Shown here piece by piece: positions 10,818 through 22,240 of a DNA stretch of 64,000 bases. The notes below the pieces were generated by a model, which saw nothing but the letters and a program-made list of their open reading frames with translations, was not told the origin of the DNA and searched no databases. A program made the position numbers and the translations under genes. The stretch's first letter is position 1; each line of letters begins with the position of its first letter. Origin of the DNA: Gamarada debralockiae (Eukaryota > Ascomycota > Leotiomycetes > Helotiales > Hyphodiscaceae); assembly GCA_002803225.1 (NCBI GenBank), contig NXFV01002075.1, positions 1 through 64,000 on the forward strand, given 5' to 3'.

Positions 10818-11760
10818 TCAGATGTGGAGGGGGTGGCCCCGCAGAATTTGCCCGGGAGCAGCAACAGATCTCGACGAGGATGAGTGGCTTCGCGAGCTGG
10901 CTTTCCAAGACAATTCCTTCGCGTGGTTGATGGAACCGACGTATCCTATAAATGAGCAAGCTAAGTCGTCTGGTAGCCAATCCCAGATTACTACTGGCAC
11001 TGACAGTATAACAAGAGTGGAATGACTCTTGTAGATACCTTCGATTAAAGCACAGCTTGCAAGCTCAGGGCAGTCTTGTACCCAATGCCCCCAAGCACCG
11101 AAGTCTAAATGCTGCTCGCCTTCCAAAGCTAACGATATCAAGACATGCGGGATTTGAAGGTCGCCATTTGTGAACGCCTCCTCCAGGTTGCTCTCATTGT
11201 AAGGGTCGGAGTCGCTCAGGGGATGTGGATTACTGCCAGGATCTTCTGGTGACGAGAGTGGGGAGACTGGCTGAGACCCCGTCGTCCTTGTATTTATATC
11301 CGCCATATGGCTATCATTTGGCTTTTTCGAAGCCAGTCCACCTTTGGGAGTATCATCTTCCAGCGAGGGAATCTGTCTCCCCAGCTCTATACTCAATGCT
11401 TTCGGATCTATTATAGTTACAACATAGACCGGTGATCTTCGAAATTCAGCCATCCTCCCAGATCGGTCCTTCTGAGATCTTAGATGCTTCAACCTAGTCA
11501 GCATCTCGCTGTGAAGCATTGCAACTGAGACCATAGGTCTCCATTTCCAGCATCAAGTACATCGATAAGGGTGTTTGTGAATGAGAAGGGTCCTGGCTCT
11601 GGGGCCAACTTCTCTCCATTCTTGATATTCGAACACAACAGCTCGGGGCTTTCTACAATAGAAACGTCCTTTGGCGAGCCTCAGAACCTATATGATACTG
11701 ATCCTGACGGATGCGAGCATAACAGAACAGCAAACCATGCCAAATTGGGGAGGACCTTGC
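10818..11760 (-). pseudogene. Decayed caspase-like (C14-type) protein gene
   Basis: Minus-strand frames contain pieces of the same fungal caspase-like family as the gene at 59364-62359, in the same order. From upstream they are a degraded Cys-motif region (VLLCSHPSGSV), then PGPFSFTNTLIDVL, then SVAMLHSEMLTRLKHL with RRSPVYVVT. The C-terminal module follows: LIEGIYKSHSTLVIL, then SVPVVIWDWLPDDLACSFIG. The intact relative has HYSFTQALITEL, ISVGELYTSIYTRI, PAPIHLALT and FKCFSTILLVTMPI at matching positions. The upstream part contains an in-frame stop, and the frame shifts near 11515-11535 between TLIDVLDAGNG and SVAMLH. No start region survives. The family assignment is by eye. Confidence is high that the gene is broken and moderate for its identity. 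Confidence 0.65.
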
Positions 11761-12184
11761 TGGAGCTTAATGTGAATACCTTACACTGGCTCCTAGTTGC
11801 ACCATCACGGCACTAGGCAGCATTAGTGGGTTCTGTGCTGTCTTATCTCTCAAAATTTCATGTCAACGTCCCATTTTCAAACGTTCATACCCATTTGGCC
11901 GTTGAAAACTCTCCGCCCCTATCTCCTTGAATGTATGTCGCATGTACCTGGCTAGATAGGGCAGTCCAAGTGGAGATCATTAGTTATCTACCTCACACCT
12001 ATCTTATCGTACCCCAACAATGGAGTCAATAATGAGGTGGCTTGTCGTGTGATTATATATAAAAGTGGCTCCTTCCCCCACATTCTCTTGAGCGAAGCCC
12101 CGTGCTTTCCCTCGCCTTTCGCCTTCCTAGAGCCGGCAATTTCCTAGATTCATCCCATCCTGCCTACCCAAAGTTTCATCCAAA
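11761..12184. other. Intergenic; relic promoter of the MFS pseudogene
   Basis: A TATATAAAA element near 12054-12062 lies about 125 bp upstream of the MFS pseudogene ATG and may be its former TATA box. Nothing else was recognised. Confidence 0.35.
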
Positions 12185-13992
12185 ATGAACGATTCAGTAC
12201 TCCACGGACACTAGGATGAAAATGTCATTCCTAGCACCGTCCATCTGGTCGATCTTGAAGGTACCATCAGGGCGAAGCATGCGGTAAGTAATTTCAGATT
12301 CTGGCCGGATTCTTGCATTCTGTTCCAAGACTTCGACCCCTTTGAGGGTATCTGAGGAGCTCAAAGCCTATGAAATCCACTGAGATTTGATCTTTCACCT
12401 CTATGGAACAATTACTAATTCCCAGTTCTTCACAGTCCGGAGCTCAACTCAAAGATGTCGTTCTGGTTCTTGCACCTTCTGCCGACCCTGATGACCCCCT
12501 GAATTGGTCTCCCAAACGCAAATGGCTATCTACAGCTTCACAGAGCATGTATACCTTCATGGTTGGAATTGCCTCGACTGCAATTCACAGTGTTTTGGTC
12601 CCCATTTCTGAAGATACGGCTTGGCTCTTGCGGACCTCAACGCGGGCACTGGGTAAGCTTTGAAGATGAAATGTAGAGAGGCCAGGGCTGATGCGGTCTA
12701 GTTATATGTTTTTATTTTTTGGTAGGAGACAACTCATGATCAAGCATGCAATAAGCTGACAACTTATAGGGTAGGACTGTCTATTCTGGCAAGCAGTGGC
12801 ATTACAATATGGCAAAAGACCTGTGTATCTTTTCTCGATGCTTGCAACTTTTGTGAGTGACACTCCGAGCGACCGATGGACGAGGCTGATATCGAAAGGG
12901 TATTATGCTCTGGGTTCCATGCTACGACGAATGGTGCATGGATCGGTAGTAAGATCTTGCAAGGCTTTGTTGGCGCTCCAATCGAGTCACTATGTGAGAT
13001 CCAATCACGGATATCTATTTCACGAATGTGAGAGGAACATACAAGGGGCTGTACGCTTTTATGTTGTCCGGCAGCAACTTCCTGGCTCTTGTGTTTGCAG
13101 GATTTATCAATGACGGGCAAGGTATGCTGCTTCCGATATAAGATGTCAAATTGTTAGATCCGTTTCAGCAACTTGAAAGATGCGGAGATACTCTCCGGAT
13201 GCATAACCTTCGAACGTTCGCTTTGACTGAGCAATCGAAATCGATGGTATCGGGAGAGCTAGTGGCTATCTGATATGCCGCATTTCAATACTGAGAGGAT
13301 CGGAACGATTAATATTTGTGTTCTGGCTAGTGCAATACGTTGAAGAGCAGATACTGACTGTCAACAGGTCGGAAGTGGGTTCAATACTGGGTGCGCTATT
13401 TTCTTAGCAATCGGATTTGTGTTCTGCTTTTTCTTCATGGAAAAACCCAACTACGATCGTGTCCCACTAGAGATGATCGCTACGCCAATCGACACTCCAG
13501 GAACCATTACACCAAAGGAAGAGGGCACTTTCAACTTCCCTGGACCCAGAGAAGACAGCCGCAATCGCCAGCTCAGACTCAAACAACGATTCGGCTACTG
13601 GAATACACTGCATGCCAAAGACATACATGCAGAAGCTGTCTCTGCTTGATAAGAAACGAGACTTTCATCTCTACCGTATGATGATCCGACCGCTGCTGTT
13701 CCTCTCTCTACCCTCAGTCGTATATGTAGGATTCTCCTACGGAAGCAACTTGGTCTAGTTCAATGTGTTGAATGGGACAGCATCCCTCATTCCAAGCGCC
13801 TGGCCGTACAAACTTCTCGTCCTCGATGGTCGGTCTGTCTTACGTCTCTCTGGTCCTTATTTCCGGATCTTTGATTCTTTGGGGTGTAAGAGCTGCTCAT
13901 CATGTCCACTGGTTGGACTCATCTTCGCAATGGGAGTAATTGCAGCCTCGAACTCCATTGGCGTGCAGCTGAGTAGAAGGTGTATGTAAGAT
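12185..13992 (+). pseudogene. Decayed major facilitator superfamily (MFS) transporter gene
   Basis: The ATG at 12185 opens a frame that reads VHLVDLEGTIRAKHA but has a TAG nine codons in, near 12212. Further pieces are KDVVLVLAPSADPDDPLNWS (12450-12515, the typical N-terminus of fungal drug:H+ antiporter-like MFS proteins), YGKRPVYLFSMLATF (12807-12851, cytoplasmic loop 2-3), RFGYWNTLHAKDIHAEA and LLDKKRDFHLYRMMIRPLLF with a frameshift between them near 13640. Then comes VVYVGFSYGSNLV followed by a TAG where Trp is expected, FNVLNGT, and a final VGLIFAMGVIAASNSIG. At least two stops and several frame changes rule out function. Both stops fit C-to-T or G-to-A changes at CpA/TpG, as produced by RIP or ordinary deamination. 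Confidence 0.85.
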
Positions 13993-14494
13993 CTTAGATC
14001 CTAGGCATCGTGAATATGAAAAGGAACTCAATTGTCATGATCAACTTTCGGCAATAATTTTTGCTGTGACTGAGAACTTGGAATCATTAGCGGCCTCGCT
14101 CTTGAAGAATAAATAACTTGGAAAACTTCGGAATTAATCCTCTCAAGAACTTGGCACCTATCATGCGTCGACAGGTTTCCACTTGAAAGCCTGCGAGAAC
14201 GCCAGCACACAAATTTCACGCATATCTTTGCAAATCCTTGAAAAATTAGGCATCTCCCTTAAATGAAGAATTGTTCAAGTTCTATTTTTCTCCCACTGAT
14301 TCGGGCGTGATTGCTTTTGTACTCGCAAATAGCATGTTCGTGTATGTGAAGCCTTGGTCAGCCATGCAGATCGTATCCATCAAACGCCACCACGAACTTT
14401 CCTGCTGCGCAACCATGAACTGTCCTTCCCCACCCCACTGCCAAAGTTAAAACCTCGTCCCTCCCCGAGCTTCAGATTCCCAAGGCACACGATC
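13993..14494. other. Upstream region of the RING/ZZ gene
   Basis: Contains the putative promoter and 5' leader of the RING/ZZ protein gene. The coding frame is open upstream of the ATG at 14495 but has no in-frame ATG, only near-cognate codons. No other feature was seen. Confidence 0.45.
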
Positions 14495-17400
14495 ATGGAG
14501 TCTGGGAATCGAGGACTCGTCTTGGAGAATGAGTTGACGTGCTCTGTAAGTTGGCCCCCAAATCTCATACCCCGCAGCCGCGGCAAAGCTCAAAACGACA
14601 AGGCAGCCCCGAGTTGGGAAGCCTTGCACGACGTGACAAATTCTGCTATTGAATTTAGGTTTATTATACCTCTTCAGAGTATGCTAATATGTTGAACCTC
14701 CCCAGATTTGTACGGAAATCCTCTACCAGCCTCTCACCCTCCTCGACTGCCTCCATACCTTCTGCGGCTCGTGTTTGAAAGACTGGTTCAGCTTCCAGCT
14801 TACCCAGTCGCGCAACTCTCCGAACTCTCTTCCTCCGGGCTCGACTCCGTATACTTGCCCATCATGTCGCGCGCCGGTGCGAGATACGAAGCACAATGCG
14901 ACGGTGACCACGTTGCTGGAGATGTTCGTGGCTGCGAATCCGGACAAGGGCAAAACGGACCAGGAGAAGGCGGATGAGAGGAAGAAATATAAGCCTGGCG
15001 ATAACGTTCTACCGAAAGTGGAGGCTAGAGAGAAGAGTTTGCGTGAGAGGAGGGTCGAGGACGAGGATAGGAGGCTGATGAATGAAGTTCGAGATCTGAG
15101 CCTTAGAGAGGTTGGGGTGGAATCTTCTGAAGCGAGGAGGGAGAGGAGGAGAAGGGAAGGGGGAAGATCGCATCATTCAAGGACACAGTCTAGTCGAGGC
15201 AATAGGGAGAGCAGTAGGGATAGCAGGGATACGGAGGATAGAGAAAGGCGACGACGGAGAGCTGCTTCTGCTGAACGACGAAGAGAACGGGACGGTACTA
15301 GTCTTCGACCCGACGTTGTGCCTACAGAGGACCGGAGGCGAAGACGCAGTGACGAGGAGGCCACCAGGAGACGACACGAAGAAACCAGCCGGACGGCAGC
15401 GAGGCAAATTGAACACCAGTCTTCTCTACGATCACTCATCAGTTCGTCAGATGTTGACTCTCACGAGATGGAGGAAGAAATTCTACGCCAGATTAGGGAA
15501 GAGGGTTTGTTGGATGGAATAGATCTTGAGAATATCGACGTCAACCAGGAAGATCAGATTAGTGAGAGGATTGCGGAAGCTTTCAGAAGGCGCCAACGCG
15601 AGAGAGCAAGGCATGAGTCTGCGAGAAGGAGTGAGAACAGCGGCCGAAGGCGTCATACCGGTAGTCGTACTTCTGCACCTGCATCGAGAGAGACATCGGG
15701 AGATGAATATGCTCTGACCACTACTACAAGGAGGTCAAGAACGCATTCCAGGTCGCCAAGTGGAGTGAGCCAAAGCGACGAGCCAAGTCGACCGCCCCCG
15801 GCCATGAGTGCGGCTCATGCAGCGCACTTGGATGTTATGTCCAGTGATGAGGGAAGGCGAAGGCGGAGGACGACGAGTAGCAGTCGAAGTGCAACAGCAC
15901 CTGTACCCGTCGCAGACGCTGAGGCAAGACCTGCAGCTCGATCACAGACTGATTTGAGCAACAAACCACGATCATCTCACATAGCTCCTTCCCAATCCCT
16001 AGTCACGGAAAACTTAAGGAACAGCACGGATCCCAATGTTCAGCGAGCAGTAGAACTACCCGCTGGCGACCACACACCTCGAGACACTCAAGTAGTTGCG
16101 AGTCCCACTTCAAATTCCAGGGATAGTGCGCATTTCCGACCTGAAGACGCACCCGTTCTAGTCTCCACTGTTGCGCCGAAGACCCGTGCATCACCACCTA
16201 CCGAGATTTTCGTACCAAACTCGGCCCCGTCAGCTGCGTTCTCCAATGATACCGTGGTTGATCGATCTTTACTACCAGCTCCGCTCTCACCTCGCGAAGG
16301 TTCGCGAACATCGCTCTCCGACAGAGCAAATGCTGTGTCAAGTGGCTCTCGACCAACTTCCTCCTCATCTGTGACATCCAAGACCCGGCCACAGCTCTAT
16401 CCCGAACCATCCTTGAGCTGTGCTAAATGTGCCAAACCTCATATCGAGTACGAGCTTCACTACAACTGTGCCAAGTGCCATGGAGGCAACTACAACATCT
16501 GTCTATCATGTTATCGATCAGGTGCTGGATGTTTATACTGGTTCGGATTTGGCTATGCAGCTTTCACCAAATTTGACAGGATGGAAAAATCCGGAGAACT
16601 TCCCGCAGGGGCAGAGAGTCCGCATATGCTCAGAGCAAGTCGCTTCATTCCACCGAAGACAGCACCCGGTGGAGCAGATGGTCGGAAGACCTTGACAACA
16701 GACGATCCCCAGAATCGATTACAAAGCGGTGCCTTCTGCCAAAACTGCCTTGCATGGGCCAATGAGTGTTATTGGCGTTGTGAAGTTTGCAACGAAGGTG
16801 ACTGGGGATTCTGCAATAATTGCGTCAACCAAGGGAAATCTTGCACCCACCCTCTACTCCCTTTAATGTATAAACCTTCTGAGTCCTACGCTCCATCCTT
16901 GTCACCATCTCACGATCAACATACACCGCCATCGGCATCAATCTTGCCAGGCGTCGCCGGCTTCGGTAACTTCAAACCGCTTACTTTCTCTCCGCCGTGC
17001 GATATCTGTCACTATCCCATCCAGCCATCTTCAACACGATACCACTGTTTCTCCTGTGTCAGCAAAGTACCAAACACACAACCTGGCGACTACGACATTT
17101 GCACGACCTGCTATCCAAAACTCATAACGTCTGGCCGGATTAGCGTTGAAAATGGCAATAATGGCTGGCGGCGATGTTTACAAGGTCATCGTATGGTCAT
17201 TGTAAGATTCGACGACAGCCGTTACGGACAGCGTAGACTAGTTGTACATGACTTAGTCGGCGGCCGTGGTTTACGCCAAGAGCCCATCTCAATCCAAGAC
17301 CATTCCGGGGGCGAACTGCAGAAATGGAGTTGGGGCGACAAGAAACAACCTTTCGACAAGCTCGTCACCAAGGACGTAATGAGGACTGCGCCAACCAGTG

Positions 17401-17636
17401 CCGAGGGGATGGCCATTCAGAGCGGGTTTCCACCAGATGGAGGCATTGGTATGAAATGCTTGGCGAAGTGGAGTTGGTATCCGGCGGAGGGAGCGGACGA
17501 TGAGTTGTTGTTCCCGAAAGGCTCAGAGTTGAGGGAGTGTGTTAATGTTAATACGGATTGGTTTCACGGGGCTTATATGGGGAAGATGGGATTGTTTCCG
17601 GGGAATTTTGTGAGGATTTTGGATAAGGGGGCTTAA
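14495..17636 (+). CDS. RING finger, ZZ-type zinc finger and SH3-domain protein (putative E3 ubiquitin ligase)
   Basis: Exons 14495-14545 and 14706-17636 give 993 aa. The 160-nt intron falls inside the RING motif: exon 1 ends in LTC-S and exon 2 begins ICTEILYQP. A C3HC4-like RING spans about residues 16-72 (C-x2-C, then CLHTFCGSC, then YTCPSC after a Ser/Pro-rich loop), resembling CHFR-type RINGs. Residues 80-580 are a low-complexity Arg/Glu/Ser-rich, largely charged and probably disordered region. Three Cys-rich ZZ-like fingers follow near residues 587, 693 and 779 (CAKCAKPHIEYELHYNC, CYWRCEVCNEGDWGFC, CDICHYP with YDICTTCY). The C-terminal 60 residues form an SH3-like fold (CLAKWSWYP, DWFHGAYMGKMGLFPGNFV). 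An E3 ligase role with ZZ/SH3 substrate or scaffold binding is inferred from domain content. Substrates are unknown. Confidence 0.88.
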
Positions 17637-19417
17637 GTTGTGACCTGTGAGCTTATAATGGTTGGGTTTCTTTGACCATATTGCAAGGGTAGTACCTTAT
17701 TTAGTTTCGATGAGCCTATAATGATGATAGGTGAATGAATGATTGAACGACAAGAGAGATGGATCTTATTTCGCCCAGCTCTCGCCTGAACGAGGCACGT
17801 GAAGACAGAAAAAGGGGTGGTGTGGGCTTGGAACCCCCCGGCTACTTCGATGAAAAATAGGGGTTAGCGATCTCCCACCGAATACTAAAAATAATCATTT
17901 ATTGCAGGAATGGAGGATCGACAAAGTGTTCAGATGAAGATGTTACAGTCAAAGCGGATCTTTGAAGTCCGAGTTCTGAAGAAGAAGTTTTGAAACAACA
18001 ATGACATCTTCTCTTGCACAAATAGTCATGGAGGGAAGGGCGGGTTTGAGGATTTTTTATGCGCGAGGAAGGATGAGCAATGAAAGATTCTTGTTTAGGG
18101 GTTTAAGCTTATGTACCAAACGTCAAAGTCTTGAAGACTTGCTTACTTTCTGTCAGTTAAAAAATCTTTAAATGTATTGCATATTTGCATGGACCAGGTT
18201 CTGCGGTAGAGGCTGATGCCAATTCTAATTTTGGGAGCCGTTTGATCGTCTGCCAAGCTTTGAGTACCGGAAATTTGGTAACTCGTGCTTAGCAGTGGGT
18301 AGAAAATACGACAATATTCAACAACTCGAAATTTCTCTTAATTTTGACTTTAACTTCATCAGTTGCGATTTGTAGAATTTATGAGTGCATTTTGAAGAGG
18401 TTCAAGAATGAAGCGAGAATGAATTTAACTGGCGGAAGACCCAAAATCCAGAAACCCATCCGCGTTTTTGACAAAGAAAAGGATTTTCACAGGGGTTACG
18501 AATCCCACCCACGAACCACTCGCGCCTCACCCCACTTCGAGGCTGCTCCATCCACGATTCATCAACCAATTACACACGGGGAAATGATGTTCAAGGCCCA
18601 AGATCATTCCTTATTCTGTAACCACGCAATTGTGGGGCGTTTACCATCTCCGATGCAGTGGATGCACGAGCAGGTGCTCGAGAGGTCTTGTTCCAGAGAA
18701 GACCCTGCTACCTTCGGCGATAGTCACTTGTATCAGGATGGGCGGGAAGACGTACCACCGGTAACGGATGAGGGGACGGGTGCGGGTGTTTGGTTTCTTT
18801 TCTACTGTATCATTTGTCATGTAATTGATGGGGAGATCGAATGCTCTTTATGTTGTTCTGTCTTTCAGCGCTCTGCTTTGACTTATTCAGTGCCTCTTTA
18901 GTCCATCCGCTTTCGTCACTCCTTTATCCTTGGTCCTCTAACTTTAAGATCAGATCTCTGGGAGAACTCTGGCATGTTTGGCTTATCGTCGGATATTAAA
19001 CACCTCGTTCTCGAAATATCTTTCAGAAAGGTCCATGCTCGAAGCTTTGGATGAGTTCAGCAAGACGCCTAGCTGACATAAACTTCACCAGCCTCAACAT
19101 CTTTATTTATTCAATCACTACCTCACACTGCTGCTATTCTACCTTACACTGCTGCTATTTCGAAGGCGTTTTTCTCATGGTATCTTTGAATATACACGTG
19201 TATCAAATTTGTGGGGCCGAATAAAGGCTGTGAACGGGGACGACTGGTGTGGGGAAGGACGCGAATCCACCGCACCGCCCGCAGGGTTACGAAGCTTAGC
19301 TGAGTCTTTGATCAAAAGGCTCGGCCTGCCTCACCCATAGAGGTTGTCATCACTCTGAAGGGCTCTATCAGCTAGAAAGCCAAGCCTCGTCAAAGTCGAG
19401 TGCATTGGATTGGGAAA
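17637..19417. other. Long intergenic region, no convincing gene
   Basis: A 185-codon plus-strand frame at 18344-18901 lacks an ATG at its start and any recognisable domain, so it is not called. Two short similar pieces containing CACTGCTGCTATT lie at 19120-19160. The end of the segment should hold the promoter of gene B2. Confidence 0.45.
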
Positions 19418-20691
19418 ATGTCTGTCATGTCGACGCCCTCGAGACTGCCTTGGATGGCAGCCATAGTCGCGATTATACTAGTTTGGTGTCTATGGTCCTT
19501 GGAAATACCGCAAACGGTGACGGTACGTCATGAACCTTTTTGTGTTCCTGGGAAGTGTATGCTGATGGCTGGTTAGGGATCGGCGACGGCTAAGGTGATA
19601 CAACAAGTATATTCTCAGGCGGAGGACGAAGCAATAAGACTAGCCTCGGAAGCAATTGGAAAGAGTACGCCTCAGAATTCAGCACCAGTTGGTGCCACAG
19701 AATCAGTGCCGGCTCCAGTACCGACAGCAGCTGTTCCCACACACGGATCACCCGCAATATCGGAACGACCCCTTGTTCTCTATGCATATTCCGAGTCCAA
19801 GAAAGCCCGTTTCAACCTCGAGTTCTTCATTGCTCACGGTCTCCACGCCGCAGCAGACTTCGTGTTCATATTGAATGGACACAACAGCGTTGCTTCCATT
19901 ATCCCCGATAGACCGAACATCCGCTACGTGCAACGACCAAACGATTGCTACGATCTCGGTGCTTATGCAGAGGTGTTGACGGGTAACGGTCTGTATAAGA
20001 AGTACAAGAAGTTCATCATGTTGAATGCCAGTATCCGGGGTCCATTCGTACCCTATTGGTCTGAAGGGTGCTGGACAGATATGTACTTGAGTCGGATCAC
20101 GGAAGAAGTAAAGGTTAGTCTCCTCTTCTTAGACCGAAAGGATGATGTGCTGACAAGTAAAAACAGCTGGTGGGTATGACAGCCAACTGTTGGCCCTCCC
20201 TACACGTCCAATCCATGATCTGGGCAACCGACATCGTCGGTCTCGAAGTGCTCCTCTCCCCACCCGACGCCATAACACAATCACTTTCCCTCAACCCCAC
20301 CTACGATCCCCGCACCAAAACCGAAACAGGCGTCAAGCTGCCACCCCACTACTCCGGCATCAATTCCTGCTTCCACACCTGGGGGTCCGCCGTCGCCGCC
20401 GAAATTGGCTCCTCTGCCCTGATCAGAGCTGCAGGATATAAGCTTGATGTGATGATGAGTGCGTATCATGCTGCGGAGAATTACGAGGATATTTGTGATA
20501 AGAGTAGGGATGGAGGAGACGTGCTTTGGGATGGACAGTATTTTGGCATTAATGTGCATCCATTTGAGACAATTTTTATGAAAAGCAACAGGGATGTTGA
20601 TCCGGTTACTATTGATCGGTTGACGCAGTGGACGATGGCGAGGGGGTATAGCAGTTATGAGTACTGCAGGCTGGAAGGCGGTGGCCTCTAG
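19418..20691 (+). CDS. Type II membrane glycosyltransferase-like protein, second family (B2)
   Basis: Three exons, 19418-19522, 19577-20113 and 20167-20691, encode 388 aa. Exon 1 carries the signal anchor (MAAIVAIILVWCLWSL). The second intron (AAG|GTTAGT ... AACAG) is at the same codon boundary as the GC-AG intron of B1, which supports both models and their paralogy. Luminal motifs match B1: LVLYAYSES, RFNLEFFIAHGLHAAADF, FILNG, CYDLGAYAEVL, KFIMLNASIRGPFVPYW, LHVQSMIWATDIVGLEVLL, GQYFGINVHPFETIFMKS. The domain is predicted to act in the Golgi lumen as a glycosyltransferase-like enzyme (inference). It lies 9 kb from the nearest other member of the set (A3), past the pseudogenes and the RING/ZZ gene. 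Confidence 0.85.
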
Positions 20692-20873
20692 CCAACAAAA
20701 TGATAGGAAAGACTTTGCAGCTTTTTTAGGAGCGAGGCGTTTGGGAGTTTGGAAACAGGTTAGATTGGATGTGAGGAGTATGGGATATAGGGCAGGGCTG
20801 GGATGACCACGGCAAGATGGCAATACCGGTATACACACACAAATTTCCTTCGATATCATTTCTGTAGATATAT

Positions 20874-20922
20874 TACAATGCTAGAGATTAAATCTCGTAC
20901 GCTGCTTCTTCATATGAGCCTT
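20874..20922 (-). repeat. Duplicated fragment of the RPF1 3' end
   Basis: Bases 20881-20922 match 22241-22282 at 40 of 42 positions, and TACAATG just before (20874-20880) matches 22231-22237. On the minus strand it reads KAHMKKQRTRFNL then TAG, the last 13 residues of RPF1 with one substitution. Weaker similarity continues into the 3' flank (TTTCCTT..ATCATT). Upstream coding similarity stops abruptly. Confidence 0.8.
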
Positions 20923-21224
20923 TGAAGGCACTCCTTTGGATCCAGTTGTTCTGAATGACCTCCTTTCTGGCGGAGAGTGAGCAAGCAGTCCAGTAACCAA
21001 GCGTTAGCTTGTATTCATGCCCTATACAACGCTTCACTGGACGTATTTTAAAAACACTTCAGTCCCATCAAACATACCTCATTCACGTTAAAAATACTTC
21101 ATCATTCATCCTTTTAACTCTCTGGCCCTTGCTTAAACTTCCTCGACCACAACTACTACAACTTCACACAATGACGACGCCCCTGCATACAATTCTACGA
21201 GGGGAGTAGAGAAGCTTCAGTCAC

Positions 21225-22137
21225 TTTTATTCGTCCAGGAGAAAACAGGATTTGGTTTCGTGGCCACACAATTCCACGGAGAGAGCATTAGAATCGCATT
21301 CAGCCCCCAGGCCCGAGGAGCACTAAGACGCAGCTTGGAATAGCCGTCCTCAATTTACAATAATCTTTGGCTTCGGGAGAAAGAACTAGGAGTATCACCC
21401 ATTATAACCCAAAGCCTCTGCCCAGGCTTTGCCAAAAAATGCGTCGATGGATGGAAGAATTTCAAGTTCAGAGTATCATAGAAAATCTGTGGAGGGTATC
21501 CCTACCACGATCCGAGAGTATCTTAAACCATGCGACGAAGCTGGTACACCTCGGAAAGTGATCTTAATCTGCTATTCAACCCATCGAGAGCTGGAAATAT
21601 TAATCGCTCTGCAATTATCTGGAATAGAGGACCTTGGCTCAGCGGGGACTGTTGTGCGTTTCCAGAATTGCGACACCGTATTAGGAGCCCCACCAAATTC
21701 ATCGCAGGAATGGGGCGTTTAAAGGATCTTTAGCATATATGGAACTACCTACAAAATAGGTGCGCGGTACTGCTGGAGGTGGAGCTAACTATATTCTCTG
21801 AGCGTTGCTGATATTGGCGGTTCGAGACCAGGAGAGCCGTCTCCTCGATCCTGATGGTTTGGCTGTTCTACAAAAGCTAAGACAGGTTCGACTACCACCT
21901 CAGATGACTACCCCGGAGCTTGACCGCGACATTGCTCTTCAGTTCAACCCTGAGTACAGGCATTCAGAGAAGGCAGACACTTTGCTCTTTAGTCCACAGG
22001 GTATTCGAGCACGAAGATTGGAGCGAAAGATTGCTAGAAAAGCATACAAAGCTGCCAAAAAAGACTCGAAATGTCAACTTTCAAACGCGGTGCCAGTTTC
22101 AACAATTGAAGAAGAAGTGTTTGGGTCCGAGAACTGA
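21225..22137 (+). pseudogene. Decayed reading frames, possibly a Gfd2/YDR514C-like exonuclease-domain gene
   Basis: Short plus-strand frames can be read in order with shifts between them: a piece reading TKTQLGIAVLNLQ near 21325, FAKKCVDGWKNFKF, then GIPTTIREYL, RKVILICYSTHRELEIL and FQNCDTVLG. A 110-codon frame at 21805-22137 is rich in Lys/Arg near its end (ARRLERKIARKAYKAAKK). The R-K-V-I-L-x-x-Y/H-STHRE-L piece followed by a D-T motif resembles the fungal Gfd2/QDE-2-interacting exonuclease-like family. That match is from memory and weak. Several stops make function unlikely. It could also be an intron-rich gene I failed to assemble. Confidence 0.35.
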
Positions 22138-22240
22138 ACATTTCCTGACACACCAAGGAAGGTAACGGAAACCAACGAAGGCGATACGTTGAAATGGACT
22201 TTCCTTAAACATCATTAAGCAGATGTGTACTACAATGCAA

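Noticed and set aside
10612..11025. 137-codon plus-strand frame
   Set aside because: Overlaps the caspase-like pseudogene on the opposite strand, whose translation is the protein-like one.
18344..18901. 185-codon plus-strand frame
   Set aside because: No ATG at its start, no domain, no compatible splice sites and irregular composition; probably chance.
1864..20691. Secondary-metabolite gene cluster
   Set aside because: No polyketide synthase, NRPS, terpene cyclase or P450 gene; the only transporter here is a pseudogene.
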